In this document: in pieces, positions 9,705-19,848 of the stretch | How positions within the stretch are numbered: position 1 is the stretch's first letter | Layout of the letters: each line of letters starts with the position of its first letter | Origin: Cyclobacterium qasimii M12-11B | GTDB lineage: Bacteria > Bacteroidota > Bacteroidia > Cytophagales > Cyclobacteriaceae | Assembly (NCBI RefSeq): GCF_000427295.1 | Contig: NZ_ATNM01000142.1 | Span: 1-64,000, forward strand | Reading direction: 5' to 3' | DNA length: 64,000 bases | Position numbers and translations under genes: made by a program | The notes under the pieces: model-generated | Databases searched by the model: none | Told to the model about the DNA's origin: nothing | Seen by the model: only the letters and a program-made list of their open reading frames with translations

Positions 9705-10732
9705 TTAAGAGAACTTCGTTTTGTCAGATTTCTCCATTGGTAAAAAGTCAACGTCCAGGTATCCGCCAGAGGCATTTGGACTGGTTAGAAACTGAGGGAT
9801 GCCCATTGCCCAGTCAATGGTTTGCCGATGGATATGTCCTGCAAATACACCCAGAAGGTTGCTGGTGTTGAAAACCGCTTTGTGAAATTCCATGGTTGTG
9901 CTACTATGACCGTTTTCAGGCCAACGTTCCCTTCGTTCAATTTCAAAATTTCTGTCATTTTGAGCATTGTATTCAGGATGACCACAGCCATAACCCAAAG
10001 TTCTTCCTGGTGCATAAAGTGGAATATGCATCATTAAGAGCATGGGTTTCCCTTTTTTGCTTCTGCTTTATAAAACGCGAGTTGCTCAGGAAGTATCTCA
10101 TAATAACTGTTGTCTATATTGACCACATTAATACCCTTCACATCCACAGCATACATCAGTGGATTTTGGCCCTTGTACAGAGGGAGTAGCCGTTCGTTAA
10201 TCCAGGTTTCCCTCAATTCGTGCAGGCTTCCTTTCATTCCTTCATAATGCCAATCGTGATTGCCACTTGAATAGAAGTAGGGGATACCCGTTTTTTCCAA
10301 TTTATCAAAAGCCCATTCTATGGCTGCTTCCGAAGGAAAACTAAATAAATCGCCAGTCAGGGTGATCGCATCTGCTTTTTCCTGCCTGGCAATTTCTAGT
10401 GTAGCTTCAAAAGCCTCCTCTGGATGAGTAGGCTCACCACTGAGAAAATGTTTGGTCTCATTGTAAGCTTTAGCCATTCTTCCGCTATACTCCTGGAACT
10501 TAACACCCCTTTCATCATCCCGCCATAAATGCGTGTCAGTGACATGCATGATTTTTACTTTTTGGCTTAGATTGGGTACATTATAGGTGATTTTATGCCC
10601 ATTTACACCTATAATAAAAGGATGTTTTTTGTAGTCTGCTTTTGGTTGTGCAGCCAATAGGCCATCGCTCACACCCAGGGCTAGTCCAGCAGACAATGCT
10701 CCGGCATTTTGGAAGAAATGTCGTCTTTTCAT
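9705..10732 (-). CDS. Exported metallophosphoesterase, frame broken by one missing base
   Basis: Calcineurin-like phosphoesterase of about 342 residues with a Tat-like leader (MKRRHFFQNAGALSAGLALG). Metal-binding motifs are in order: VTDTHLW, LTGDLF, SGNHDWH, MMHIPLY and GHIHRQ. The frame breaks at 10047-10049: GGGTTTCCC on the + strand has three T where four restore KKGKPMLLMMHIPL. The product is probably periplasmic. It starts 14 bases after the amidohydrolase gene ends, so the two are likely one operon. The substrate is unknown. Confidence 0.85.
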
Positions 10733-10746
10733 AAATAGATTAATTT

Positions 10747-12021
10747 TTATTCATCCCACATAGGAGCAGTAAGGCCATTTAAGTCCCACACTACTTTACC
10801 TGAACGAACGGTCAATTCATTTTCTATTTTGTATTTACCAGTCATTTTACCAATACCGGTTTTTTCGGTAAAGCCGAATTCCCCTTCGAGTACATTGAAA
10901 ATAGCAATGTCTGCAATAGCCCCTTTACTTAAATGACCTAATTCTGTTCGCTTGATTACTTGAGCTGGTGTCCACGTTGAAGCGGTTACTACCTCTTGTA
11001 AGTTCATGCCTATATTAAGGAACTTAGACATTACATTGTTCATGTTTTTCATTCCACTCATGATACTACTCAAGTGACTATCTGTACTGATTGTATTTGG
11101 TTTGATACCTTGTTCAATTGAAGGAATTGCATGTTTGAATTGAAAGCTTGAACCACCATGTCCCACATCATAGATAATACCTCTTTCCTGAGCCGCTTTT
11201 ATAAAGGGACGTAATTCCCCTGATGCATCTACCAAGGCTTCCCTACCTGGGCCACCGCCACCAAAAATGTGCGTGTAGATATCACCAGGCCTAAGTTTTT
11301 CCATAAATAAGGTCTCTAAAGGAAGCGGAGGATTGGATCCACCGAAATCTACCATCACTGGGATGTCTGCCATTTCACCAGCTTTTACCAGTCGATCTAC
11401 AGGCCCCCATTCATGACCTGAAAAATGCGCTACTTTGACGCCTACAATGTACTCAGGAAATTGTTTGGCAATCAATGCAGTCATTTTAGGATCCATGTCA
11501 TCCATGTTTTGTTCATAAAGAGAACCCTTCATTCCATGACCGACTATATTGAGCATTACCAGAACTCTTGTCCTTACCCTATCGATAACTTGTTCCTTAA
11601 ACTGGACAAAATTTCTCCATCCTGAACCACCTGTATCTACGACAGTAGTAACTCCAAAAGGTAAGGTGTAGCCGTCAGGATGAATGGCACTGTAACCACT
11701 ACTGTATTGCCCTTTTGGGTCAAGACCATAGAAATTATGCGTATGAATATCTACCAGGCCAGGGCTTACATATAATCCTGTGACATCTATTACTTCTGCG
11801 GCCAGATCTGCTGCAATTGTTTTTTGAACAAGTGCTATTTTATCGCCTATTATGGCAATATCCATAGGCTCATCAATATTGTTTTTAGCATCCATTAAAT
11901 GGCCACCTTTGATCAAAAGATCATATTGTTGAGCGATACCTTGAATGGAGCCTATCCCAAGTAATGCGAATGTGAAGGCTAATTTAAGCCAATTGAAGGC
12001 GATTTTTTTAATGCTGTTCAT
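10747..12021 (-). CDS. Exported amidohydrolase/deacetylase-family metallohydrolase
   Basis: 424 residues with a signal peptide (about 1-30, ending GIAQQ). The amidohydrolase TIM barrel shows the metal motif HTHNF, a candidate carbamylated lysine in VGVKVAHFSG, later histidines (YTHIFGGGG, DVGHGGSS) and the aspartate of STDSHLSS. Related enzymes include dihydroorotase-like and D-aminoacylase-like hydrolases; I cannot assign a substrate. First gene of a two-gene unit with the phosphoesterase. Confidence 0.82.
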   Translation of the reverse strand: MNSIKKIAFNWLKLAFTFALLGIGSIQGIAQQYDLLIKGGHLMDAKNNIDEPMDIAIIGDKIALVQKTIAADLAAEVIDVTGLYVSPGLVDIHTHNFYGLDPKGQYSSGYSAIHPDGYTLPFGVTTVVDTGGSGWRNFVQFKEQVIDRVRTRVLVMLNIVGHGMKGSLYEQNMDDMDPKMTALIAKQFPEYIVGVKVAHFSGHEWGPVDRLVKAGEMADIPVMVDFGGSNPPLPLETLFMEKLRPGDIYTHIFGGGGPGREALVDASGELRPFIKAAQERGIIYDVGHGGSSFQFKHAIPSIEQGIKPNTISTDSHLSSIMSGMKNMNNVMSKFLNIGMNLQEVVTASTWTPAQVIKRTELGHLSKGAIADIAIFNVLEGEFGFTEKTGIGKMTGKYKIENELTVRSGKVVWDLNGLTAPMWDE

Positions 12022-12115
12022 GCGGTTAGTGTTGTTTTTTAATTTCTTGGGATAATTTAGCGCATAAGCTTCGTAGTAGCAAGCGAATTTTGCTAATCGG
12101 CTTTTTGGGAAGATT

Positions 12116-12152
12116 AAAAAAAAAACGGAGGATATTAGTCCTCCGTTTTTTT
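12116..12152 (-). terminator. leuA terminator
   Basis: Stem AAAAACGGAGGA / TCCTCCGTTTTT, with A and T tracts on both sides, lies just after the leuA stop codon. It could work on either strand, but leuA is the gene that ends here. Confidence 0.75.
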
Positions 12153-12167
12153 AAAAGTTTTTTAATT

Positions 12168-13319
12168 TTATACAGCTTCTAGAATAATTTGATGAATGTC
12201 TTCATCCAATATTTCCTTTTTCATATCAGCATGTTTTAGGAAAACATTATAGACTTTGTCTAACTCCACTTTAGAAAGGGAGTGACCTACCTTGTGCGCC
12301 CGATAGGCTAGTGCTGCTCTTCCTGATCTTGCCGTAAGTACGATCATGGATTCATCCACTCCTACTTCTAGTGGATCAATGATCTCATACGTTTCTCTAT
12401 TCTTAATAACGCCATCTTGGTGGATGCCAGAAGAATGGGCAAAAGCATTGGAACCAACGATGGCTTTATTTGGCTGGACCATCATTCCCATTCTATCCGC
12501 TACAAGACGACTAATTGGATTAAGTAATCGGGAGTTAATATTATTGGTGACGTTAAGCCTTGGGTGCTGCTTCATTATCATGGTGACCTCTTCCAAAGAA
12601 GTGTTTCCGGCTCTTTCACCTATTCCATTGATCGTGCACTCAATTTGACGGGCACCATTCATTATAGCGGCTATAGAGTTGGCTGTGGCAAGTCCAAGGT
12701 CATTGTGGCAATGAGCGGAAATGATTACATTCTCAATTCCCCTTACATTGTCGGCCAGGTATTTTATTTTGGCGCCATATTCATCTGGTAAACAATAACC
12801 CGTGGTGTCAGGGATGTTTAGAACAGTGGCTCCAGCCTTGATAACTGCTTCACAAACCCTTGCTAGGTATTCATTGTCTGTTCTTCCAGCATCTTCAGCA
12901 TAAAACTCTACATCCTCCACAAAACTTTTTGCATGTGCAACGGCTCCAGAAGCCCATTCAAGAATGTTGTCTCTGTTGCTATTGAACTTATGTTTGATAT
13001 GATAATCAGATGTACCAATACCAGTATGTATTCTTGGGCGCCGTGCAAATCTAAGCGCTTCGGCAGCCACTTCTATGTCTTTTTTTACGCCTCTGGATAG
13101 CCCGCAAATAATAGGCTCTGTGATATTTTTTGATATTTCAATCACAGAATTAAAATCTCCGGGACTTGAAATAGGAAAACCTGCTTCGATCACATCTACA
13201 CCTAAAGCCTCTAGTTGTTGTGCTATTTCTATTTTTTGAGGGGTGTTTAATTTACATCCGGGCACTTGTTCCCCATCTCGTAGGGTGGTGTCAAAGATCA
13301 ATACGTGATTCTTATCCAT
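12168..13319 (-). CDS. leuA: 2-isopropylmalate synthase, short form
   Basis: Condenses acetyl-CoA with 2-oxoisovalerate in leucine synthesis. The HMGL-like barrel has the catalytic [10 protein letters not shown] start, the metal-binding HCHNDLG and the flexible [10 protein letters not shown] segment. At 383 residues it ends soon after the linker and lacks the C-terminal LeuA dimer (leucine-feedback) domain found in the roughly 510-residue enzymes. The shorter form occurs in Bacteroidota. Homocitrate or citramalate synthase are less likely alternatives. No other leu genes are in the window; ilvE lies 11 kb away. Confidence 0.82.
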   Translation of the reverse strand: MDKNHVLIFDTTLRDGEQVPGCKLNTPQKIEIAQQLEALGVDVIEAGFPISSPGDFNSVIEISKNITEPIICGLSRGVKKDIEVAAEALRFARRPRIHTGIGTSDYHIKHKFNSNRDNILEWASGAVAHAKSFVEDVEFYAEDAGRTDNEYLARVCEAVIKAGATVLNIPDTTGYCLPDEYGAKIKYLADNVRGIENVIISAHCHNDLGLATANSIAAIMNGARQIECTINGIGERAGNTSLEEVTMIMKQHPRLNVTNNINSRLLNPISRLVADRMGMMVQPNKAIVGSNAFAHSSGIHQDGVIKNRETYEIIDPLEVGVDESMIVLTARSGRAALAYRAHKVGHSLSKVELDKVYNVFLKHADMKKEILDEDIHQIILEAV

Positions 13320-13458
13320 AATTTTAATATTTTAATAAAATCTAAATTAGAACCTTCCAATTAGCCAATAAATTCGATTAACTTTATATGTCCGACACCT
13401 AACGGTTGTTTAAATGGTGTAATTAATTGTAAATGAGATATTTAATAGTGATTATATT

Positions 13459-15042
13459 ATGATACCCAATAGTAAAAAAGATTTTTTGTTTGACCTGATA
13501 AATAGCTTGTCACCTTCTGAAAAAAGAAATTTCAAATTGTTTGCCAAGCGTCTCGCCGCAAATGAAGGGGCTAAATTTCTTTTGCTTTTTGATGCTTTAG
13601 ATAAGATGAGTGCTTACAATGAGCAGCAATTGCTGGAAAAAGCACCCGTTACTAAAAAGCAATTGTCAAACATGAAAGCGCATTTGTACAAGCAGGTTTT
13701 AACTTCTCTTCGGCTATTGTATGCCGATAGGAATATAGAGTTGCAGCTAAATGAGCAAATAGACTTTGGGAGAATTCTGTTCAATAAGGGTTTGTACATG
13801 CAAAGCCTGAAAACACTGGACAAAGCCAAACAGGTAGCAAGTTTGTACAGTCTCGATACGATTATGCTCAGAGTTGTGGAGATGGAAAAAGTTATCGAGT
13901 CACAACACATTACCCGAAGCATTAAAAACAGGGCAGATATTCTCAGTGAGGAATCTTCAGTCTTGTCAAAAAGGGTGGACTTAAAGAATCGGTTTTCAAG
14001 CCTTTCATTGCAATTGTACGGTATCTATTTAAAGACGGGTTATATCAAGGATAGAGAGGGAAGGGAAATGCTGGAGAATTTTTACAAGCAGAACATGCCT
14101 GTATATGATTTTATGACACTTGGGTTTTATGAGAAAATGTACCTGTTTCAAGCCCAGGTTTGGTATTTCCATATTATACAAGATTTTCCGGTATGCTATA
14201 GAGCAGCCCAGCACTGGGTAGATTTATTTCATGCTGAGCCCCAGATGATAAAGGTCGCTACGGGAAGTTACCTAAAGGCTTATCATTATTTGTTGGATAC
14301 CCTATTCTATTTGGGGTATTATGAGCGTTTTGCCATGGTATTGAAGGAGTTCAAGGTAAGTGTACAGCAAAAAGACTTTGTTTTGGATGGGAACAGTAGG
14401 ATTCTTTCCTTTCTCTACCTCTACTCCAACATGATTAATTTTTATTTTCTTAAAGGGGACTTTACTAAAGGGGTTAAAGAAATCGTGCCTGATTTATTAA
14501 GGGATATAGCGCCGCTCAAACGGAAACTTGATGTGCATCACCTTATGGTTTTGCATTATAAGATAGCCTGCCTTTATTTTGGAAGCGGGGACAATGAAAG
14601 AGCAATAGTATACCTGGACCAGGTGATCCAGAATAGCCAGATTGGTCTACGGGAAGATTTGCAATGTTTTGCCCATATCCTAAAATTAATTGCGAGCTAT
14701 GAGGCTGGGATTGATGAGAAATTGGATGGGCAGATCAGAAATGTCTACCGTTTTTTAATTAAGATGGATGATTTACACCAAGTACAAAAAGAGATGATGC
14801 GCTTTGTTCGAAATTTAAGTCGGATTTATGACCATGAACTTAAAGGGGCGTTCATAGAGCTAAGAGAAAAGTTGCTTGTCTACGAAAACCATCCCTTTGA
14901 AAAAAGGGCTTTTTTATATTTAGATATTATTTCCTGGCTAGAGAGTAAAATAGAAAACAGACTTGTACAGGAAATAATCCGACAAAAATTTTCAGAGAAA
15001 ATTAAGCGGGAAAAGTACAGAATATCTAACAATAGCTTATGA
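13459..15042 (+). CDS. Uncharacterised cytoplasmic helical protein
   Basis: 527 residues, no signal peptide or membrane segment. The sequence looks all-helical, rich in Leu, Tyr and Phe, with loosely repeated helix pairs (for example KIACLYFGSGDNERAIVYLD, resembling a TPR unit near residue 360-385). The N-terminus (LSPSEKRNFKLFAKRL) is basic. I do not recognise a family beyond a probable TPR-like superhelix of the Bacteroidota. Monocistronic and convergent with rpmF. Confidence 0.65.
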   Translation: MIPNSKKDFLFDLINSLSPSEKRNFKLFAKRLAANEGAKFLLLFDALDKMSAYNEQQLLEKAPVTKKQLSNMKAHLYKQVLTSLRLLYADRNIELQLNEQIDFGRILFNKGLYMQSLKTLDKAKQVASLYSLDTIMLRVVEMEKVIESQHITRSIKNRADILSEESSVLSKRVDLKNRFSSLSLQLYGIYLKTGYIKDREGREMLENFYKQNMPVYDFMTLGFYEKMYLFQAQVWYFHIIQDFPVCYRAAQHWVDLFHAEPQMIKVATGSYLKAYHYLLDTLFYLGYYERFAMVLKEFKVSVQQKDFVLDGNSRILSFLYLYSNMINFYFLKGDFTKGVKEIVPDLLRDIAPLKRKLDVHHLMVLHYKIACLYFGSGDNERAIVYLDQVIQNSQIGLREDLQCFAHILKLIASYEAGIDEKLDGQIRNVYRFLIKMDDLHQVQKEMMRFVRNLSRIYDHELKGAFIELREKLLVYENHPFEKRAFLYLDIISWLESKIENRLVQEIIRQKFSEKIKREKYRISNNSL

Positions 15043-15076
15043 AAAAGCTGCCTGGTCTTTAGCAGATCAGGCAGCT
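15042..15076 (-). terminator. rpmF terminator
   Basis: On the - strand, AGCTGCCTGATC and GACCAGGCAGCT pair (with one G-T pair) and are followed by five T. It lies 20 bases after the rpmF stop and overlaps the end of the convergent gene. Confidence 0.7.
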
Positions 15077-15096
15077 CTACAGGAATATTTAGGAAA

Positions 15097-15288
15097 TTAG
15101 GCTAAAACCTTTTTTTCCATGATTACCTGACCTTTGTAATACAATTTGTCCTCAAGCCAGAAAGCTCTGTGAGGTAAATGAAACTCTCCAGTGGTAGGAC
15201 ATTGAGCCAAACCAGGTGCGTTTAATTTATAATGTGTTCTTCTTTTATCTCTTCTGGTTTTGGAAATTTTCCTTTTAGGATGCGCCAT
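15097..15288 (-). CDS. rpmF: 50S ribosomal protein L32
   Basis: 63 residues, with the typical [21 protein letters not shown] start and the central [12 protein letters not shown] region. Of the zinc-ribbon cysteines, only the one in LAQCP is seen, so this is a version with most zinc ligands lost. It follows yceD by 18 bases, the conserved yceD-rpmF order. Confidence 0.95.
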   Translation of the reverse strand: MAHPKRKISKTRRDKRRTHYKLNAPGLAQCPTTGEFHLPHRAFWLEDKLYYKGQVIMEKKVLA

Positions 15289-15306
15289 ATCTATGTAATT
15301 TTTAGA

Positions 15307-15859
15307 TTATTCGTTATTTTTTAAATTCTTTAAAGCTTTCCAAAACGGATTTTGGTCGTCTTTCATTTGTTCTTCTGTTAAGTCACTTTCTCTTGCTTCA
15401 TACACAATCCAACCCTCGTCCTCATCATCTTCGTCCTCTTCTGTCAGGTGATCAGGATGAATTTTTTTTGCAGGGATTCCGAGCAAAATAAATTCATAGA
15501 TCAATTGCATCACATTGATGCTTTGTGTGTCTTGGGTTATGAAAAAAGATCTCGTCATCTATTTCCGCCTCTTCCTGTCCATACTTGTACAGGATCTTAT
15601 GAGAAAGGTCAGTAGGTTGATCAAAATCCTCAAGACTTCTGTCGCAAGTAAGATTTACCTTCCCCTTCAAATTAAAATTAGCTTCAATTAAGTTAATTCT
15701 TTTATCAAGTTCTAGCTCTACCTTAATGTCTACGTCATTTACGATATCACCACTGTTTTCAAAATGTTCAAGAAACTCGGAGTCAATTTCAAAAGTGAAA
15801 TTGTGCTTCCCTTCTTTCAGTGGGATAATGTCAATATCGAATTTCCTTATGAATTTCAT
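15307..15859 (-). CDS. DUF177/YceD-family protein, frame broken by one extra base
   Basis: About 183 residues of the YceD (DUF177) family, linked to 23S rRNA/ribosome biogenesis and nearly always encoded before rpmF. The family cysteine is visible in LTCDRSLEDF. The second cysteine of the usual pair is missing, as in many Bacteroidota. The frame breaks at 15542-15547: six A on the + strand where five restore DDEIFFITQDTQS. The C-terminus is very acidic (EEDEDDEDEG). Preceded by a TAAATTTG promoter box. Confidence 0.82.
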
Positions 15860-15876
15860 TTTCTGAATTAAGACCG

Positions 15877-15884
15877 CAAATTTA
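15877..15884 (-). promoter_or_regulatory. Putative -7 box for yceD-rpmF
   Basis: TAAATTTG on the - strand matches TAnnTTTG and ends 17 bases before the yceD start. Confidence 0.5.
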
Positions 15885-15928
15885 GATAAATATTTCTGAT
15901 TAATAAAATCTACCCTTCAATAATTTCA

Positions 15929-16948
15929 TTAAGTAGCCATTAAGTTTTCTTTTCGTTTAATCATATCATGCGCAAGAAAAATCGCAGATCGCATAGAACC
16001 GGGGTTTGCGTCGTTTTTTCCAGCAATATTGTAGGCTGTCCCATGATCAGGACTTGTTCTTATTATTGGTAGCCCGGCAGTGAAATTCACTCCTGATTCG
16101 AAACATAAGGCCTTAAAAGGAATTAGTCCTTGGTCATGGTACATGGCCAAAACACCATCAAACCTTTTCTGATGCATCATTCCAAAGAAACCATCCGATG
16201 GATAAGGACCAAAAACCAAGGCGCCTTCTTCTTTAAAACTTTTCACAACAGGTTGTATGATTTCCAGCTCTTCATTTCCCAATAGTCCATCTTCTCCGGC
16301 ATGTGGGTTAAGACCCAATACCGCAATCTTAGGTTTTGAAATCCCAAAATCATTCTTGAGTGAACGGATCATTATTTTTAATTTGGCCCTGATGCTTGCT
16401 TCGGTAACCCCAGCAGCAATGTCCTTAAGAGGAATATGTCCAGTAACCAATCCTACGCGCATGTCCTCTGATACCATGAACATCATGCTTTCGGTGGTGT
16501 CAAATGCATTGGTCAAGTACTCAGTATGCCCTACAAATGGCGTTTCAGTACTGTTGATATTGTTTTTGTTTAGAGGAGCAGTTACTAATGCGTCCAATTG
16601 GCCGCTTTTTAAGTCCACTATGGCTTGATCTATGGCTGCGAGGGCCATACTGCCAGCGTCTCGGGTTTCAACGCCTGGCATCACCTCAGGTGATTCCTGT
16701 ACGACATTGATCACGTTGATCTTTCTATGATGAACCTCTTCAATACTTTTGATCTGAATAAAATTAAATTCATTCATGTCTAATGCTTTCCTGTAAAAGG
16801 TAAGCGCCTTGCCATGGCCATAGATGACAGGGGTAATCATTTTTTGAAGCCTGTTGTCCAGCAAAGCCTTCATTGTAACCTCTGCACCAATACCGTTGAT
16901 ATCACCTATGCTAATTCCGATTACGGGTTTATTCTTTTTTATGCTCAT
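15929..16948 (-). CDS. pdxA: 4-hydroxythreonine-4-phosphate dehydrogenase
   Basis: 339 residues, full length. Oxidises 4-phosphooxy-threonine in the DXP-dependent pyridoxal-5'-phosphate pathway. Family landmarks are GISIGDINGIGAEV at the N-terminus, VTAPLNK, FVGHTEYL, the metal-ligand segments NPHAGEDG and MYHDQGLIPFK, and a C-terminal TSPDHGTAYNIAG. It precedes yceD by 69 bases, but a separate promoter box lies between them. No other pdx gene is in the window; hemL and ilvE here need PLP. Confidence 0.95.
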   Translation of the reverse strand: MSIKKNKPVIGISIGDINGIGAEVTMKALLDNRLQKMITPVIYGHGKALTFYRKALDMNEFNFIQIKSIEEVHHRKINVINVVQESPEVMPGVETRDAGSMALAAIDQAIVDLKSGQLDALVTAPLNKNNINSTETPFVGHTEYLTNAFDTTESMMFMVSEDMRVGLVTGHIPLKDIAAGVTEASIRAKLKIMIRSLKNDFGISKPKIAVLGLNPHAGEDGLLGNEELEIIQPVVKSFKEEGALVFGPYPSDGFFGMMHQKRFDGVLAMYHDQGLIPFKALCFESGVNFTAGLPIIRTSPDHGTAYNIAGKNDANPGSMRSAIFLAHDMIKRKENLMAT

Positions 16949-16975
16949 GGACTTTTATCTTTGGCTAATAAATGA

Positions 16976-16983
16976 CAAAATTA
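16976..16983 (-). promoter_or_regulatory. Putative -7 box for pdxA
   Basis: TAATTTTG on the - strand matches TAnnTTTG and ends 27 bases before the pdxA ATG. Confidence 0.45.
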
Positions 16984-17084
16984 TAAAATAATTTAATCCT
17001 TATTCTAATTTAATGGGTTTTACCAGTTTGGATCCAGTGTCAATTTTAAAGTTAGCTGGTGGTCTTTTATAGATTACCCCTTGT

Positions 17085-17137
17085 TTTTTTATGTCAGGAT
17101 GGGCATTGATATGTCATGCCTTTTCTGACATAAAAAA
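17085..17137. repeat. Nested inverted repeat, not a standard terminator
   Basis: TTTTTTATGTCAG (17085-17097) pairs exactly with CTGACATAAAAAA (17125-17137). Inside it GGCAT (17102-17106) pairs with ATGCC (17116-17120). The T tract precedes the first arm and the A tract follows the second on both strands, the reverse of an intrinsic terminator. It lies just after the LysM gene and before the pdxA promoter in transcription order. Confidence 0.6.
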
Positions 17138-17141
17138 TAAA

Positions 17142-18324
17142 TTAATAGGAGACTTCAACTCTGAAGCGATTGTTGACTGCTTTTAACTGATCAAAAGCTG
17201 CTTTAGACAATTTGATCAATAGTTTATTGTTGTCACCTGTTTCAGGCAATACGCCAACAACACGAGCGAAAACAGTCACGTCATTTTCTTCATTTCTGAC
17301 CCTCATGATCGTTCCTACTGGAGCATTTCTATGCAAAACCAGGAATTTTTTGTGGTTTCCTGTCCCTTCGATCACTTCCGCCTGACCACTCTCGTTTACA
17401 TTTTTGAAAGCAGTGGATGTGCTGATGTTGTTTGTTGGTGTGGTTGATGCGCTTTCAGAGTTGGTCTGTTCAGGTGTGGATGTACTGTTTCCTGGTAACT
17501 GAGTTACGGGGATATTCGCATTGGTCTCCCTGCTAACTTTCAAGGTTTGTCCAACGGACAGGTTGTTAGAAGAAAGTCCATTCCACTTGATGATATCGCC
17601 AACATTGGCTTCATATTTTCTTGCTATGGCAAACAAAGTTTCACCCTGTACCACTTGATGAGATATCCAGTTGCCTGTAGTAGAAACTGTAGGAGAGGCT
17701 ACTACTGTCGGGCTTGTGACCACAGGTACACTCTCTTTTACTATTTTTTCCTTGGGTTGTTTTTTAGGCGTATTTATTTTTGTGTGGTAACGGCTACTTT
17801 TTGATCTGCTACAGCGACTGTTTCTTCCACTTTTTTGCAACAACAGGTTTTACTGGTTCCTTAACACCTTCTATTATAAGGGCTTGTCCTACGCTTAGGT
17901 CGGTTCCTTTTAGTGCATTGGCTTCCATTAGTTTGTCCATGCTGATATTATAGGATTTGGCAATGGAAAAGAGTGTCTCCCCAGGAGTAACATGGTGAAC
18001 TTGTGCACCTTCCGGGATCATCTTTGGCTCTATATAGGGAACCCTTATGCGTTGGCCTATTTTTAGACCATCTTTTAAAGAGTCATTGTTTTGGACAAGT
18101 TCATTTACAGGAGTGTTGTACCTTCTTGAAATCCCAAACAAAGTTTCTTGTGGATCTACCTGGTGAATAATGTAGGATTTACCTCCAATTTTCTCTATCC
18201 CCACAGAATCTGATCCCACAAGTAATGCTCCTTTAGATGGGACAGCAAAGCCAATTATCCCTATAATCAATATCCAGCACTTCATTTTACTAACGGTTTT
18301 TAACAATAAATTTCTAATAATCAT
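17142..18324 (-). CDS. Exported LysM-repeat protein, frame broken by two missing bases
   Basis: About 394 residues after repair. The signal peptide (near residues 12-33, ending VPSKGALL) precedes three LysM peptidoglycan-binding repeats (ETLFGISRRYNTP, ETLFSIAKSYNIS, ETLFAIARKYEAN). A low-complexity Ser/Thr linker and a C-terminal RlpA-like double-psi beta-barrel-type region (VLHRNAPVGTIMRV, FARVVGVLPET) follow. Two runs each lack one base: six T at 17831-17836 and five T at 17777-17781 (+ strand). Both additions together join the frames through KKVEETVAVADQKVAVTTQK. Likely a cell-wall-associated periplasmic protein. Confidence 0.8.
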
Positions 18325-18431
18325 GCAAATTTGATATTTATTTTATCAATTGCAACTCCATTTTACACCAATAGGGGGGATGATCATTTTTATTGGTATA
18401 TTCAATCATAAATATTAAACAGGTATTTAAA

Positions 18432-19799
18432 ATGAAATTCTCGTTTGGTTTAACGCTCTATATATTATTGTATTTAATAGGGGCTCCAATTGCGCAAGCA
18501 CAATCTGAAGCATCTGAAGACTCTCTTCAAACAGTTTATGTGTTTGAAATGAAGGATGATATAGATCCTAGAATGAATAGGAAAGTAAGAATGGCTATGG
18601 ACGATGCCGTGGAGAAAAAAGCGGCATTAATTATCGTTCACATGGATACTTATGGAGGGGCAGTAAACGATGCTGATGATATTCGAACGCTCTTTTTGGA
18701 ATCTGAAATTCCCATCGTTTCTTTTATAGATAAGGATGCTGCATCCGCAGGTGCTTTGATCTCTATTGCATGTGATAGTATTTATATGGCAAAGGGTGGG
18801 AGCATAGGAGCAGCCACCGTGGTGATGGGAGGGTCAGGTGAAGCTGCGCCTGACAAATACCAATCTTATATGCGCTCCATGATGAGGAGCACTGCAGAGG
18901 CAAGGGGAAGAGATCCTAAAATTGCGGAAGCCATGGTAGATGAAAACATTGAAGTGGAAGGTGTGTCTAAAGAAGGTGAAGTCATTACCTTTTCAGTTTC
19001 AGAAGCTTTAGAAAATGGCTTTTGTGAGGCTGAAGTCTCTTCCATTGAGCAAATTGTAGAACGGTTTGGGTTTGATAACTATGAAATTTACAATTATTCC
19101 CCCTCCGCTACCGAAGACATTATCTCTTTGTTTCTTAATCCGGCGGTAAGTGGCTTTTTAATTTTAATCATATTTGCTGGAATTTATTTTGAAATTCAAA
19201 CACCCGGTATAGGTTTTCCGCTTGCTGCAAGTGCAATAGCCATAATACTTTATTTTATACCTTATTACCTGACAGGACTTGCCAGTAATTGGGAGTTGGT
19301 GGTCTTTATAGTTGGGATAGTGTTATTGGCTTTGGAGATATTTGTGGTGCCAGGATTTGGCGTGTTTGGAATCCTGGGGATTATCTGTATCCTTTCCGGA
19401 TTAACGATGGGGATGCTGCCAAATGAGCAGTTTGATTTCACTTTCGTAAGTTCTGGAAAACTTTTTGCTGCTTTACTAACGGTAATTTTAGCGGCTACAA
19501 TTGCCACTGTTTTGATTTTTACCCTTACACCAAAAATCAATCAATGGGAAAGCTTTAGTAGAATCTCATTAGCAGATACCCAGCAGAAATCTGATGGCTA
19601 TACATCTACTTCCTATTCTCAGGATTTACTTGGGAAAGTTGGCGTTTCTCATACCCGTTTGATGCCAAGTGGAAAAGTGATCATTGATGATGAGATGTAT
19701 GATGCCTACTCCAGAGGTGAATTCATTGACAGGGGAGAGAAAATAAAGGTCATAAGTACTGAGGGTACCTCATTGAGAATAAAAAAAATAGAGGCCTAG
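18432..19799 (+). CDS. NfeD/ClpP-like membrane serine protease
   Basis: About 455 residues from ATG 18432, where the signal peptide (MKFSFGLTLYILLYLIGAP) begins; a start 39 bases earlier is in frame but would add an unneeded extension. The ClpP-like domain has the oxyanion region DTYGGAV, the catalytic serine in DAASAGALIS and a candidate catalytic lysine in APDKYQSYM. It is followed by four or five membrane helices and a C-terminal NfeD beta-barrel (GKVGVSHTRLMPSGKV). Long-form NfeD proteases act on membrane proteins such as stomatins; no stomatin gene is adjacent. Confidence 0.85.
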   Translation: MKFSFGLTLYILLYLIGAPIAQAQSEASEDSLQTVYVFEMKDDIDPRMNRKVRMAMDDAVEKKAALIIVHMDTYGGAVNDADDIRTLFLESEIPIVSFIDKDAASAGALISIACDSIYMAKGGSIGAATVVMGGSGEAAPDKYQSYMRSMMRSTAEARGRDPKIAEAMVDENIEVEGVSKEGEVITFSVSEALENGFCEAEVSSIEQIVERFGFDNYEIYNYSPSATEDIISLFLNPAVSGFLILIIFAGIYFEIQTPGIGFPLAASAIAIILYFIPYYLTGLASNWELVVFIVGIVLLALEIFVVPGFGVFGILGIICILSGLTMGMLPNEQFDFTFVSSGKLFAALLTVILAATIATVLIFTLTPKINQWESFSRISLADTQQKSDGYTSTSYSQDLLGKVGVSHTRLMPSGKVIIDDEMYDAYSRGEFIDRGEKIKVISTEGTSLRIKKIEA

Positions 19800-19821
19800 C
19801 CTTATTTTTACTTAGAAAGGA

Positions 19822-19848
19822 AAAACCTGCATCTTCAGGGATGCGTTT
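19822..19848 (+). terminator. Weak terminator-like hairpin after the NfeD gene
   Basis: AAAAC-GCATC pairs with GATGC-GTTTT around a short loop with a two-base bulge, about 20 bases after the stop. The T tract is short. Confidence 0.35.

Noticed and set aside
17085..17137. Intrinsic terminator of the LysM gene
   Set aside because: The T tract precedes and the A tract follows the stem on both strands.
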